34,526 bases of DNA from Rhizobiales bacterium UBA3584 (GTDB lineage Bacteria; Pseudomonadota; Alphaproteobacteria; Rhizobiales; Devosiaceae): positions 1 through 34,526 of the forward strand of contig DFMV01000082.1 in assembly GCA_002375765.1 (NCBI GenBank), given 5' to 3'. This document shows positions 15,208-22,575 of the stretch, one piece after another. The number at the start of each line of letters is the position of its first letter. Positions within the stretch are counted from its first letter, which is position 1. The notes beneath the pieces are model-generated. The model was not told where the DNA came from, made no database searches, and saw only the letters and a program-made list of their open reading frames with translations. The translations under genes and the position numbers were made by a program.

Positions 15208-17729
15208 AGGAAGATATGCCAAAAATTCCGCCGTCACCCATCCGCCTACACAAGCAACTCGAACGCGTTTGGGGTACCGGTTCGGGATGGCAGCGCCTGT
15301 CAGCGGTCAACCACACCATTCTGGGCAAACGTTTCATGCTAACGGCGTTTGTTTTCTTCGCCATAGGCGGAATTCTGGCCATGCTGATCCGGGCGCAACT
15401 GGCCACCCCCAACTCGGCCTTCGTGGGGCCGGATATCTACAACCAACTCTTTTCAATGCATGGCACGGTGATGATGTTTCTCTTCGCCATTCCCATGCTG
15501 GAAGGATTGGCTATTTATCTGCTGCCGAAGATGCTGGGCGCGCGGGACATGGCGTTCCCGCGCCTCACCGCCTATGGCTATTGGTGTTATCTATTCGGTG
15601 GAACGATCATCGTTGCCTCCATGCTCTTCGGGGTGGGGCCAGATAGCGGCTGGTTCATGTATACTCCGCTATCGTCCCAGCCCTATACTCCCGGCATCAA
15701 TGCTGACATCTGGTTGCTAGGGGTGACCTTCGTCGAGATTTCGGCAGTCTCCGCCGCTATTGAGATCACAGTTTCAATCCTGAAGCTGCGTGCGCCAGGC
15801 ATGTCGCTTAATCGCATGCCGTTGTTTGCATGGTACATGCTGGTGACGGCGCTGATGATGGTCTTCGGCTTCCCGCCACTGATCCTTGGTTCGATCCTTC
15901 TTGAACTCGAACGTGCCTTCGGCCTGCCGTTCTTCGACCCGACGCGGGGCGGCGATCCGCTGCTCTGGCAGCACCTCTTTTGGCTGTTTGGGCATCCGGA
16001 GGTCTATATAATCTTCTTGCCCGCCGCCGGCGCGATCTCGACGATGGTACCGGTTTTCGCGCAGCGCAAAATCGTTGGGTATCATCCTATTGTCGCGGCG
16101 ATCGTCGCACTGGGATTTTTATCCTTCGGCCTGTGGGTCCACCACATGTTCACAGTGGGCATTCCGCATCTGGCTCTAGCTTTCTTTTCGGCCGCCAGCG
16201 CGTTGGTCGCCGTCCCGACGGCAGTGCAGTTATTTGCATGGCTCGCGACCTTAGCTCATGGCCGACCACGATTCGACATTCCCATGCTCTACATCACCGG
16301 CTTCTTCGTCGTCTTCGTGATCGGCGGGCTGACTGGGGTGATGCTGGCCATGGTACCGTTTAATCAGCAGGCCCACGACAGCTATTTCGTCGTAGCCCAC
16401 CTGCACTATGTTCTAGTTGGCGGCTTCGTTTTCCCGATGTTGGCTGCCGCATATTATTGGCTGCCGCACATCACCGGGCGTAAATCGGTACACCGGATAT
16501 CGATCCCAGCCTTCTGGCTGATCTTTATCGGATTCAATCTCACCTTCTTCATGATGCATCTCACCGGTCTCATGGGCATGCCCCGACGCATTTATACCTA
16601 TCCCTCGAACTTCGGCTGGGACTGGCTCAATCTGCTTTCAAGCGTCGGAGGCTTCATCCTTGCCATAGGTTTCGCGCTCTTTGCAGTTGACCTTGTACTC
16701 CAGTTCCGATTCGGCAAGCGTTACCGCCGCAATCCCTGGAACGCCTCGACTCTAGATTGGGCCATGCCGACCCGACCGACCTCCTATGCCTTTGCCTCGC
16801 TCCCAAAGATTGAAGAGCGTGGCGATGGACTTGATCCCGATCGGCTCGGCCCAGCACTAGCGGCGGGTAACGGCTATCTCGGTTTTGTCCGCAACGGCCG
16901 AATGGAGACCGTCGGGGTCGACATGACCACAGGAAGGCTTGAACATGTTGCAATCCTGCCGGGACCAACCTATCTGCCGCTAATCTCTGCGGTGCTGACC
17001 GGGGCGCTCGTGCTATGCCTGCTATTCAAACTCTACACTGGCGCGGCAATTCTAGCCGTGGCAACTCTCGCTAGCTTCTTCTTGTGGTCGCGCCCTACGG
17101 GTGTAAAGTCCGATGCTGGCCTCGTGCCCGTAGGACGAGGTGAAAAAGCGCCCCTCGATGTGGAGGTCAATGGCTCCTCCTCGTGGTGGGCGATGGTGTT
17201 TGGGCTCGCCGCCGACGGAACACTATTCGCTTCGCTCCTATTCGGCACCCTTTATCTCTGGCTCATCGCTCCCGGTTGGCCACCCTCAGAAATCGCGGAA
17301 CCCACAATTTGGACATGGCTGGCGCCCGCCGCCGTGGCCGTTTCGAGTACAGCATGGCGTTTTTGCAAGAGGATAAATGCCAAAGGGGGAAATTTCACAC
17401 CAATGCTGGTGTTGACGATCGTCGTCGACATCGTGGCAATTGTTTTTATTTCACTGGCAATTGTGGCTCTGCCAGATCCTCGCAACCACGCTCACCTCGC
17501 GACGGCGGCGGCACTTCTGGGTTTTGGGTGGATTCATGCGACTCTGGGTTTGCTTTTCGGGCTCAACGCTCTGATGAAGACAGTGGATGGCTATGTGTCA
17601 AAACGCCGAAACCTGCCGTTGCGGCTGGCGTCGCTCTGGCACGATTACACTGCGGCAACGGCAATCGTCATTGGAGCAATGCTCGCGCTGATGCCGATGC
17701 TGATCGGAATGTTAGAGGGGGTACGGTGA
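15204..17729 (+). CDS. coxA: fused cytochrome c oxidase subunits I and III
   Basis: The product is 841 aa. Residues 1-560 are heme-copper oxidase subunit I: low-spin heme a ligands H86 (SMHGT) and H401, heme a3 ligand H399 (VVAHLHY), CuB ligands H264, H313 and H314, and the cross-linked tyrosine and channel glutamate of GHPEVY (E266, Y268). About residues 560-841, after a soluble linker, form five to seven more helices resembling subunit III. Fused I+III oxidases of the caa3/aa3 type are known. The enzyme reduces O2 and pumps protons. The start overlaps coxB by four bases; an ATG four codons on, behind GAAGGAAG, is an alternative. Confidence 0.94.
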   Translation: MKEDMPKIPPSPIRLHKQLERVWGTGSGWQRLSAVNHTILGKRFMLTAFVFFAIGGILAMLIRAQLATPNSAFVGPDIYNQLFSMHGTVMMFLFAIPMLEGLAIYLLPKMLGARDMAFPRLTAYGYWCYLFGGTIIVASMLFGVGPDSGWFMYTPLSSQPYTPGINADIWLLGVTFVEISAVSAAIEITVSILKLRAPGMSLNRMPLFAWYMLVTALMMVFGFPPLILGSILLELERAFGLPFFDPTRGGDPLLWQHLFWLFGHPEVYIIFLPAAGAISTMVPVFAQRKIVGYHPIVAAIVALGFLSFGLWVHHMFTVGIPHLALAFFSAASALVAVPTAVQLFAWLATLAHGRPRFDIPMLYITGFFVVFVIGGLTGVMLAMVPFNQQAHDSYFVVAHLHYVLVGGFVFPMLAAAYYWLPHITGRKSVHRISIPAFWLIFIGFNLTFFMMHLTGLMGMPRRIYTYPSNFGWDWLNLLSSVGGFILAIGFALFAVDLVLQFRFGKRYRRNPWNASTLDWAMPTRPTSYAFASLPKIEERGDGLDPDRLGPALAAGNGYLGFVRNGRMETVGVDMTTGRLEHVAILPGPTYLPLISAVLTGALVLCLLFKLYTGAAILAVATLASFFLWSRPTGVKSDAGLVPVGRGEKAPLDVEVNGSSSWWAMVFGLAADGTLFASLLFGTLYLWLIAPGWPPSEIAEPTIWTWLAPAAVAVSSTAWRFCKRINAKGGNFTPMLVLTIVVDIVAIVFISLAIVALPDPRNHAHLATAAALLGFGWIHATLGLLFGLNALMKTVDGYVSKRRNLPLRLASLWHDYTAATAIVIGAMLALMPMLIGMLEGVR

Positions 17730-18073
17730 TAGAACAACGGCACGTTCCACCAAACCGAATCTTGTTGATTCCGCTGGGCTTTACCATCTGGAGCATAGCG
17801 TTTGTCGCGCTTTATGCGACTAATGCAATCGGCTGCGTCTTTGGGTGGCCGGAAGTGGTACAACGAGGCGTGTTGATCGCCATGACGTTGGGTTTTTTGG
17901 CCATCGGGACGATGTCGTGGCTGCTGGTCTACAAGCATTGGCGAAGGCGGGCAAAACGCGAAAGTGAACCTGCCCCGACCCTGTCGATATTGGGCGTATA
18001 CGGCCTGGGATCGGCGGTTGCGTCCATGATCGGCGTCTTCATACCGGGTTTGGCGACGACCATGTGCATCTAG
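17726..18073 (+). CDS. small oxidase-cluster membrane protein, three predicted helices
   Basis: The 115-aa product starts with GTG, overlapping the preceding stop as GTGA. It has three hydrophobic segments: about residues 11-32 (ILLIPLGFTIWSIAFVALYA), a second around residues 45-70 and a C-terminal one. A basic loop (KHWRRRAKRES) lies between the second and third. It lacks the motifs of known subunit IV or of Cox assembly factors. The tight coupling suggests an accessory subunit or assembly helper of the oxidase; that is inference. Confidence 0.65.
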   Translation: MIEQRHVPPNRILLIPLGFTIWSIAFVALYATNAIGCVFGWPEVVQRGVLIAMTLGFLAIGTMSWLLVYKHWRRRAKRESEPAPTLSILGVYGLGSAVASMIGVFIPGLATTMCI

Positions 18074-18163
18074 TCTAGTGACTGCGAAGGCTCGAACTTT
18101 CGTTTACTGATTTGCCTTCCGCTCGCTCCATCGAGAAAACAGGCAAGTTCACAGCATCCTTAG

Positions 18164-18427
18164 TTAAGGCGGCCGGGGCACGATCGAGGAATGCAGGAAC
18201 ATGCCTGCATAGGCAAGGTCGGAAAGTGCCACGCTGAACCGCGAGAGGATTGTTGCCACCGCCAAGACCTTCACGATCCCGAGAATCGGGACGATGTAGG
18301 CTGGATACCCGAAGTTCCCGAACATGCCCTGCACCATAGGGATGTTCGTCAGGTACATCAGCCCGCCGCCCACATACATGAGCGACAGGAGGATTGTGGG
18401 TATCCAGTAGACCCACTTGATGTTCAT
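18164..18427 (-). CDS. DoxX-like membrane protein, probably C-terminally shortened
   Basis: The product is 87 aa and resembles DoxX_2-type proteins (usually about 120-130 aa): WIPTILLSLMYVGGGLMYL, the mid-helix GYPAYIVPILGIVKVLAV, and LSDLAYAGMFLH. After that the sequence changes to SSIVPRPP and stops, so the fourth helix is missing. This fits a truncation or frameshift near 18190. It lies nine bases downstream of the NmrA-type gene on the same strand, a pairing often seen in such operons. Activity as encoded is doubtful. Confidence 0.65.
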   Translation of the reverse strand: MNIKWVYWIPTILLSLMYVGGGLMYLTNIPMVQGMFGNFGYPAYIVPILGIVKVLAVATILSRFSVALSDLAYAGMFLHSSIVPRPP

Positions 18428-18436
18428 CGCTTGGCC

Positions 18437-19129
18437 TTACTTCAGGTTTGCGGCGAGCACGTCGCGCAGGTCCTTGGGGGGACGGCCTGCGAGGCTCTCG
18501 ACATCACCAGTCACCACGTCGAATGCGCCAGATGCGAAATCCTGCTGGATGCCGACAACCGCATTGATGACGAAGTCGGGGAGACCCACCTGCGCCATGC
18601 CAGTTTGCAGGGCCTCAACGGGAACCACGGCAAAACCGATCTGGGTGCCGAGAACCTCCGAAGCCAGTGCCGCGCGTTCGGCGCCGGTGTAGCTCTTGGC
18701 ACCAGTGGCATTGTAGATTGCTCCGGAATGACCTTCGGTCAGAATGATGCCGGCAGCGGCAGCAGCGACGTCTTCGCGGCTCACGAACGCCACCTTGTTT
18801 TCGGCAAAACCGGTCAAGGCGCCAGACGATGCCAATTGCTTCACTTCATCGGCGAGGGCTTCCGCATAATAGTTCATGCGCAGTACCGTCCACTGCGGTG
18901 CAGCCTTGATCAGCGCCTGCTCGCCGCGCCAGTAGCTTGCGCCAATGGCGGGTTCGGCTTGTTCGCGGGTACCGGCAGCCGACAGGAGGACGATGTGCTT
19001 TACACCGGCCGCAACGGCAGCGGCAATCGCGGTTTCGTTTTGCGAGCCGCGCATCCCTGGGCGAAGGTCACCGGTGGGAATGAGGATGACCTTGTCGAGT
19101 CCGGCATAGGCCGTGCGTAATGGAGACAA
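18437..19129 (-). pseudogene. NmrA/SDR-type NAD(P)-binding protein lacking its N-terminus
   Basis: The frame encodes 230 residues like atypical short-chain dehydrogenases of the NmrA group: DKVILIPTGDLRPG, the VKHIVLLSAAGT strand, WTVLRMNYYAEAL, and the C-terminal helical part. The first 60-70 residues, with the beta-alpha-beta Rossmann fold and its GxTGxxG motif, are absent. The only start is a TTG at the break, and an in-frame TGA lies a few codons upstream. The break falls exactly over the first codons of the divergent HxlR gene. The gene therefore looks 5'-truncated by recombination and is unlikely to bind NADP normally. Confidence 0.7.
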
Positions 19130-19131
19130 TG

Positions 19132-19530
19132 ATGGCCAAAACCAATCTCAAGCTCGTCGAAGTGGACTATGCCTCAGAAGGCGAGGCCAACTGCAAGGCG
19201 CTTGGCCAGATTTTCGAGCGGATCGGCGATAAATGGACGATTATGATCGTGGGTGCGCTGTCCCGAGGGCCCATGCGGTTTAATGCCTTGCAGAGGTCAA
19301 TCCCGGGGTTGTCCCACAAAATGCTCACGACAACCCTCCGTGGATTGGAGCGCGACGGGCTCGTGACGCGCACGGCATTCGCCACCATCCCGCCCCGTGT
19401 TGATTATGAGCTGACAGAGCAAGGCTGCTCGCTGCATGAACCGTTAATTACCTTGGCCTCATGGGCACGATCGCAGCGGAGCTATATCGAGGCATCGCGC
19501 AAGGTTTTTGACGAACGCGCCGCCGAATAG
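19132..19530 (+). CDS. HxlR-family transcriptional regulator
   Basis: The product is 132 aa with a winged helix typical of the family: the CKALGQIFERIGDKWTIMIVGAL opening, GPMRFNALQRSIPGLSHKMLTTTLRGLERDGLVTR recognition region, and YELTEQGCSLHEPL wing. HxlR proteins respond to electrophiles or redox change and usually control a neighbouring reductase gene. GGAG lies six bases before this ATG; ATGs at 19120 and 19129 are in frame but have poorer sites. Its divergent neighbour is an NmrA-type gene that has lost its 5' end, so its usual target promoter may be gone. Confidence 0.85.
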   Translation: MAKTNLKLVEVDYASEGEANCKALGQIFERIGDKWTIMIVGALSRGPMRFNALQRSIPGLSHKMLTTTLRGLERDGLVTRTAFATIPPRVDYELTEQGCSLHEPLITLASWARSQRSYIEASRKVFDERAAE

Positions 19531-19696
19531 ACCGCCGTCGTGAGAGCGAATTGCTGCCTCGGCCTTCCTGGGTCAATGGCAGCTTTGCGACTTCGACTTT
19601 GAAGGGCAAATGACGGCAATGGGGTCGATTACAGACATCTATCTGAATGGGCCAGGGACGAAGGGTTGGCGCCCCGCCGAAGCGGAGCGCTGGCCT

Positions 19697-19885
19697 TCAG
19701 GCCGTTTTTTCGGCCGCGGCATCGAGCACAATAATGTAGGCGAGTTTAATCCGCGCAAGCAGCGGAACGCCGATGGAAAAGGTGATCCACAACTGGTCCT
19801 TATGGGCCAGGCGGCGGAGCAGCCGATTGACCCAGCGAGAAACCCGGCGGCCGGTCATGAGGCAGAAATCTACGAGCGTTTTCAT
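19697..19885 (-). CDS. 62-aa basic protein of unknown function with a hydrophobic segment
   Basis: A strong ribosome site (GGAAGGAGAT, six bases before ATG) supports translation of a 62-aa protein. It starts MKTLVDFCLMTGRRVSRW, has an Arg-rich amphipathic stretch and then a hydrophobic segment (LWITFSIGVPLLARIKLAYII). A GC-rich hairpin with a TTCG loop (19669-19690) follows the stop and could be a terminator, though it has no T-tract. No family is recognised. A membrane association is likely. Confidence 0.55.
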   Translation of the reverse strand: MKTLVDFCLMTGRRVSRWVNRLLRRLAHKDQLWITFSIGVPLLARIKLAYIIVLDAAAEKTA

Positions 19886-20278
19886 GTTGCATCTCCTTCC
19901 GAAGTGGTTGTGCGCACTCGCGTAGCTTGAAGGAGAACCGGACCGCCGCACGCACCCGCGCAGCGGTCGGAACACCAGTGAAGAACCCGAAGGGTTGCGT
20001 TCACGAGGCGGGACCGGGGCGTATCGTGCGCAGCTTGAGGATTGCGAACAGCCACTTTGGAGATGCGAAAACGCGGGGTTTGAACGATCCGGTCGACGGG
20101 TTTCGGGTCAATCGGCTGCTCTGCCCGATCAGGTCAGATCACCCTTTCCATCGGTATGCAGCGTCATCGGCAACACGTATGCCGGCGCGGCCGAAAAAAT
20201 GGCCTGAGCGCCCCCAAAGGGTGCTTTCGTCCGTGAATGGGAAAGGGAGCGCGAGGGAAGGGGCTTTGGGGCTTTGGC
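19886..20278. other. gap without a gene; holds one copy of a direct repeat
   Basis: About 390 bases between the 62-aa gene and the end of the toxin gene. Besides the ribosome site of the former and the repeat at 20243, I see no supported coding region on either strand; the open frames here have no start signals or protein-like composition. Confidence 0.4.
20243..20257 (+). repeat. 15-bp direct repeat, left copy
   Basis: AAGGGAGCGCGAGGG occurs here and again at 21002-21016. The two copies flank the toxin-antitoxin genes 745 bases apart, in the same orientation, with similar bases (TGGGAA) just to their left. Confidence 0.6.
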
Positions 20279-20695
20279 CTAACCTCGGCCGGTACGATGA
20301 AGGCGTTTCGCCTTCAGGGCTTCGATCATGACGGCCTGCACCTGCTTGGTGAAGGGGCCGCTGAATTTGCCGATCCGATTGCCGGATTCGAAATAGAAGC
20401 TGCGCGCCGGAATGTCCTCGTTCGCCTCGTCGGCGACGATCCACAGCCGCATATGGGCATCGAGACCAGCGCGCCGCTTCTCGATTTCGGGAACCTCTAT
20501 GGCGTAGCGATTGGATTGCGGAACGCTGGTGATCGGCACCATGAGCAAGACCAGCTCGTCATTGCGGTTGCGCACGAGCAACGCCAGGACAACGAGCCGA
20601 TCCTTGCGGCCCTCGGTTTCACCGCTGGCCGCTTCGCGGCTCCACAGGAAAGGATAGCGCCACACATCACCAAGGCTGGGCGCGGAATCAGTCAT
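20279..20695 (-). CDS. putative PemK/MazF-like toxin
   Basis: The product is 138 aa. It starts with GDVWRYPFLWSREAASGETEGRKDRLVVLALL, recalling the PGDVW...R-P-VVVL opening strand set of PemK/MazF RNases, followed by LLMVPITS, the conserved Thr/Ser loop, and a C-terminal helix. MazF-type toxins cleave mRNA when released from antitoxin. The start overlaps the antitoxin gene by eight bases, antitoxin first, as is normal for type II systems. The overall divergence from classic MazF is large, so the call is partly from context. Confidence 0.58.
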   Translation of the reverse strand: MTDSAPSLGDVWRYPFLWSREAASGETEGRKDRLVVLALLVRNRNDELVLLMVPITSVPQSNRYAIEVPEIEKRRAGLDAHMRLWIVADEANEDIPARSFYFESGNRIGKFSGPFTKQVQAVMIEALKAKRLHRTGRG

Positions 20696-20930
20696 TATCG
20701 ATGCTGTTTTGCAGGTCCGCGATCAGCTTGTCGGCCTCTCGGTCATCGAGGTCGTCGAGGCGGAACGCGCGTCGGGTGTCCTGACCGTGGGTTAGGCTCT
20801 CATAGCGTTCCATCGACATGATGACGTAGCGCGGCTTGCGGTGCTTGGTGATCGCGACCGGTGAGATGGTCGCGGCTTCGAACAGGTCGCCGGTCTTGCG
20901 GGTCAGATCGGCAGCGGCAAATTCTTTCAT
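20688..20930 (-). CDS. Phd/YefM-type antitoxin
   Basis: The product is 80 aa. The N-terminal Phd fold is recognisable: MKEFAAADLTRKTGDLFEAA, then PVAITKHRKPRYVIMSMERYESL, which is the family DNA-binding and dimer region. The acidic C-terminus (LDDLDDREADKLIADL) would wrap the toxin. Antitoxins of this type repress their own promoter. GAGGGT lies six bases before the ATG, and a tandem repeat sits in the promoter. Stability of a plasmid or island is the usual consequence. Confidence 0.85.
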   Translation of the reverse strand: MKEFAAADLTRKTGDLFEAATISPVAITKHRKPRYVIMSMERYESLTHGQDTRRAFRLDDLDDREADKLIADLQNSIDND

Positions 20931-20950
20931 GATCCGACCCTCGGTTGCGT

Positions 20951-20968
20951 TATACAGAATATACAGAA
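20951..20968 (-). promoter_or_regulatory. tandem TATACAGAA repeat in the antitoxin promoter
   Basis: Two head-to-tail copies of TATACAGAA (20951-20959, 20960-20968) begin 20 bases upstream of the antitoxin start. On the minus strand they create TATATT and TATAAC, plausible -10 boxes. They are good candidates for the operator bound by the Phd-type antitoxin. Confidence 0.5.
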
Positions 20969-20975
20969 CTTGCGA

Positions 20976-21219
20976 TTATTCTGCAAACTTAAAGTGGTGG
21001 GAAGGGAGCGCGAGGGTGTGCGGGTTCGAAAGCTGATCTCGCCCGGTTTCGTAGCGAAAGTCGTCCCATTCCGGCCACGGCTCCCAACCTTTCGCACGAT
21101 GCGATCGTAACCCGAATGGGCGGAGACGGCCCGCAGGGATGGCTCCGTGCGCTTGCGCATAGAGCACGGTCGCGATGCGACGTGCCTCAAAGCCGCCCTT
21201 CAGACGCAAGCCCTCATGT
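20976..21219 (-). CDS. C-terminal part of an unrecognised conserved protein
   Basis: Directly after the SnoaL-like stop, a minus-strand frame of about 80 codons has coding-type codon use and protein-like composition: GFEARRIATVLYAQAHGAIP, HRAKGWEPWPEWDDFRYETG and a His-rich end PSHHFKFAE. There is no start with a ribosome site; the frame continues upstream only as an overlap with the SnoaL-like gene. I read it as the 3' remnant of a larger gene. The right copy of the 15-bp repeat lies inside its last codons. Function unknown. Confidence 0.4.
21002..21016 (+). repeat. 15-bp direct repeat, right copy
   Basis: Second copy of AAGGGAGCGCGAGGG, identical to 20243-20257. It overlaps the 3' end of the unrecognised partial gene. 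Confidence 0.6.
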
Positions 21220-21558
21220 TCAGTCGATCGGTGTTTGTTGGTGCTGAATAATTCGCCAGCCGTTTTCCTGTCGAACATATGTCGAGCTGCAGTAGGCAAA
21301 GTATGGGTCCGAATTCTCACGATGCCCCTCGGCTCGATAAGCCAGAACGACGGTGTCGTCCCCAGCACTGGTCGACTGTTCGGTCATCTGCACGTCGGTC
21401 CAGCGTGGCACGCCCTGAAGACTTTCGGCTATTGTATCACCTTGCATGATGCCGACGGGGGCCGAAAAGGTCATGATGCATTGAGGATGCAGCAGCTCGT
21501 GGTAGACGCTGACGCCTTCCAGCCAGAGGCGACGTTCATTGTTCCAAAGTTTTTCCAT
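21220..21558 (-). CDS. SnoaL/DUF4440-like protein
   Basis: The product is 112 aa with the cone-fold pattern of NTF2-like proteins. It has an N-terminal helix (EKLWNNERRLWLEGVSVYHELLHP), a central strand set (VQMTEQSTSAGDDTVVLAYRAEGH) and the closing YVRQENGWRIIQHQQTP, which is typical of DUF4440/SnoaL_3 members. Such proteins bind small molecules and some are enzymes, but substrates are rarely known. Its ATG immediately follows the TGA of the GFA gene without a spacer, so the two form one transcription unit. Confidence 0.78.
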   Translation of the reverse strand: MEKLWNNERRLWLEGVSVYHELLHPQCIMTFSAPVGIMQGDTIAESLQGVPRWTDVQMTEQSTSAGDDTVVLAYRAEGHRENSDPYFAYCSSTYVRQENGWRIIQHQQTPID

Positions 21559-21954
21559 TCAAAAGCTCTCCTGCGTCTCTTCCTCGGGCAGGCCCTGTGA
21601 GCAATCAATCCAGGGCAGCCTACTTTCAACGCCGTAGTGGGAAGATGGTTTGGCCTGTTCGGGATGATCGAGCGAGCCGATGGTGAGCCGCAGGCGCTGA
21701 TCGTCGTCATAACACAGGAAAAGCGGTGTGCCGCAATCTGGGCAGAATCCGCGTTCGGCGATCGGAGAGGAGCGATATGTATGAGGCTCCGGTCCAAGCC
21801 AGCGCACGGTGTCGGGCTCGAAGCGGACGAGGAGCGCGAACGGTCCGCCAGTCGCCTTCTTGCACATGTCGCAGTGGCAATATCCGACATAAGACGGCGG
21901 CTCGCTGCATTCGTAGCGGCGTTTGCCGCACTGACATCTACCCGTCCACTCCAT
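21559..21954 (-). CDS. GFA-family zinc protein (glutathione-dependent formaldehyde-activating type)
   Basis: The product is 131 aa with the GFA zinc-binding cysteines: C7-x-C9 (GRCQCG), C26-x-C28-x2-C31 (YCHCDMC) and the later FCPDCGTPLF pair. The fold (Mss4-like) holds two structural or catalytic zinc ions. Family members are called formaldehyde-activating enzymes, but for most the reaction is unproven. The ATG with AAGGAG eight bases upstream is chosen; the frame extends ten codons further. It forms an operon with the SnoaL-like gene. Confidence 0.85.
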   Translation of the reverse strand: MEWTGRCQCGKRRYECSEPPSYVGYCHCDMCKKATGGPFALLVRFEPDTVRWLGPEPHTYRSSPIAERGFCPDCGTPLFLCYDDDQRLRLTIGSLDHPEQAKPSSHYGVESRLPWIDCSQGLPEEETQESF

Positions 21955-22100
21955 GGGGCTTCTCCTTCGCAATTCGCTGAACAATGGTGCAGAGCCGACA
22001 TTGTTGCCTGTCGCCGCCTGCTGGCAGCATTACGTGCCGACTTCGGCTCAATGTTCAGGCCGGCAAGGCCGCGCTACTTTCTCTGGCTTGCCAAGACTTT

Positions 22101-22145
22101 GACGTTGCACAACAACGTCTTTAACAAGCGCTATGGTGGGCGCTT
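22101..22145. promoter_or_regulatory. two adjacent inverted repeats in a gene-free stretch
   Basis: GACGTTG-cacaa-CAACGTC (22101-22119) is a perfect 7-bp dyad, followed by AAGCGC-n8-GCGCTT (22126-22145). The surrounding 21985-22292 holds no gene I can support. They could be an operator or a bidirectional terminator; no clear T-tract follows. Confidence 0.35.
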
Positions 22146-22292
22146 AAGGAGGCAGGGGCCGTGATACACGATTTCAGGACGATATCGACGCTGTGCAGAG
22201 TATTGACCCTGTGCCGATGATGCTGGACGTCGTCTGCCAGGCGACCGGAAACGCGGGCCAGTCGGGCAATTGAGTGGTTGGAGGTTCCTCGG

Positions 22293-22473
22293 ATGATGCA
22301 TGACATGATGGGCGGCGGCGAGGATGATGTGGGGCATGGGCTTGGTCCGGCTGATCGTGCTGGTGCTCGCGATTGCCGCCTACGTCAAATATCTCCGAAG
22401 TAGGCGCCAGCTTCGCCATTGGCGACTTCCGACAGCCGGCGACGTAGGGCAGGCACTGAAGGGTCGGGCATGA
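22293..22473 (+). pseudogene. frameshifted Met-rich single-helix membrane micropeptide
   Basis: A ribosome site (GGAG) precedes a frame opening MMHDMMGGGEDD. One base out of phase, a second frame opens MMWGMGLVRLIVLVLAIAAYVKYL. Together they give the same plan as the intact 43-aa micropeptide at 32074-32205: Met-rich head, one hydrophobic helix, Val-Lys-Tyr-Leu end. A single-base insertion or deletion around 22315-22327 therefore seems to have split the gene, and the tail after KYLRS runs on without similarity. It is next to the DUF305 gene. Confidence 0.5.
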
Positions 22474-22558
22474 CCATTCGGTAGAGCGTGGCGGCGTTTC
22501 CGCTTTGGTCCAATGCCGTATTCGGTTCCTTTCGAGGCGTTGTTCCATTCGACATCAT
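22385..22558 (-). CDS. small soluble ORF downstream of the DUF305 gene
   Basis: A 57-codon frame begins 17 bases after the DUF305 stop: MMSNGTTPRKEPNTALDQSG, then a helix-like, charged end (VPALRRRLSEVANGEAG). The composition is protein-like, but there is no clear ribosome site and no recognised family. It overlaps the tail of the frameshifted micropeptide on the other strand, so both cannot be complete genes. Confidence 0.3.
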   Translation of the reverse strand: MMSNGTTPRKEPNTALDQSGNAATLYRMVMPDPSVPALRRRLSEVANGEAGAYFGDI

Positions 22559-22575
22559 AGCACCCGCGACCGAGA

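Noticed and set aside
17183..18073. Single long frame of 296 codons ending with the small oxidase-cluster protein
   Set aside because: The first 180 codons overlap coxA-coxC out of frame and look random; only the part from the GTG at 17726 is protein-like.
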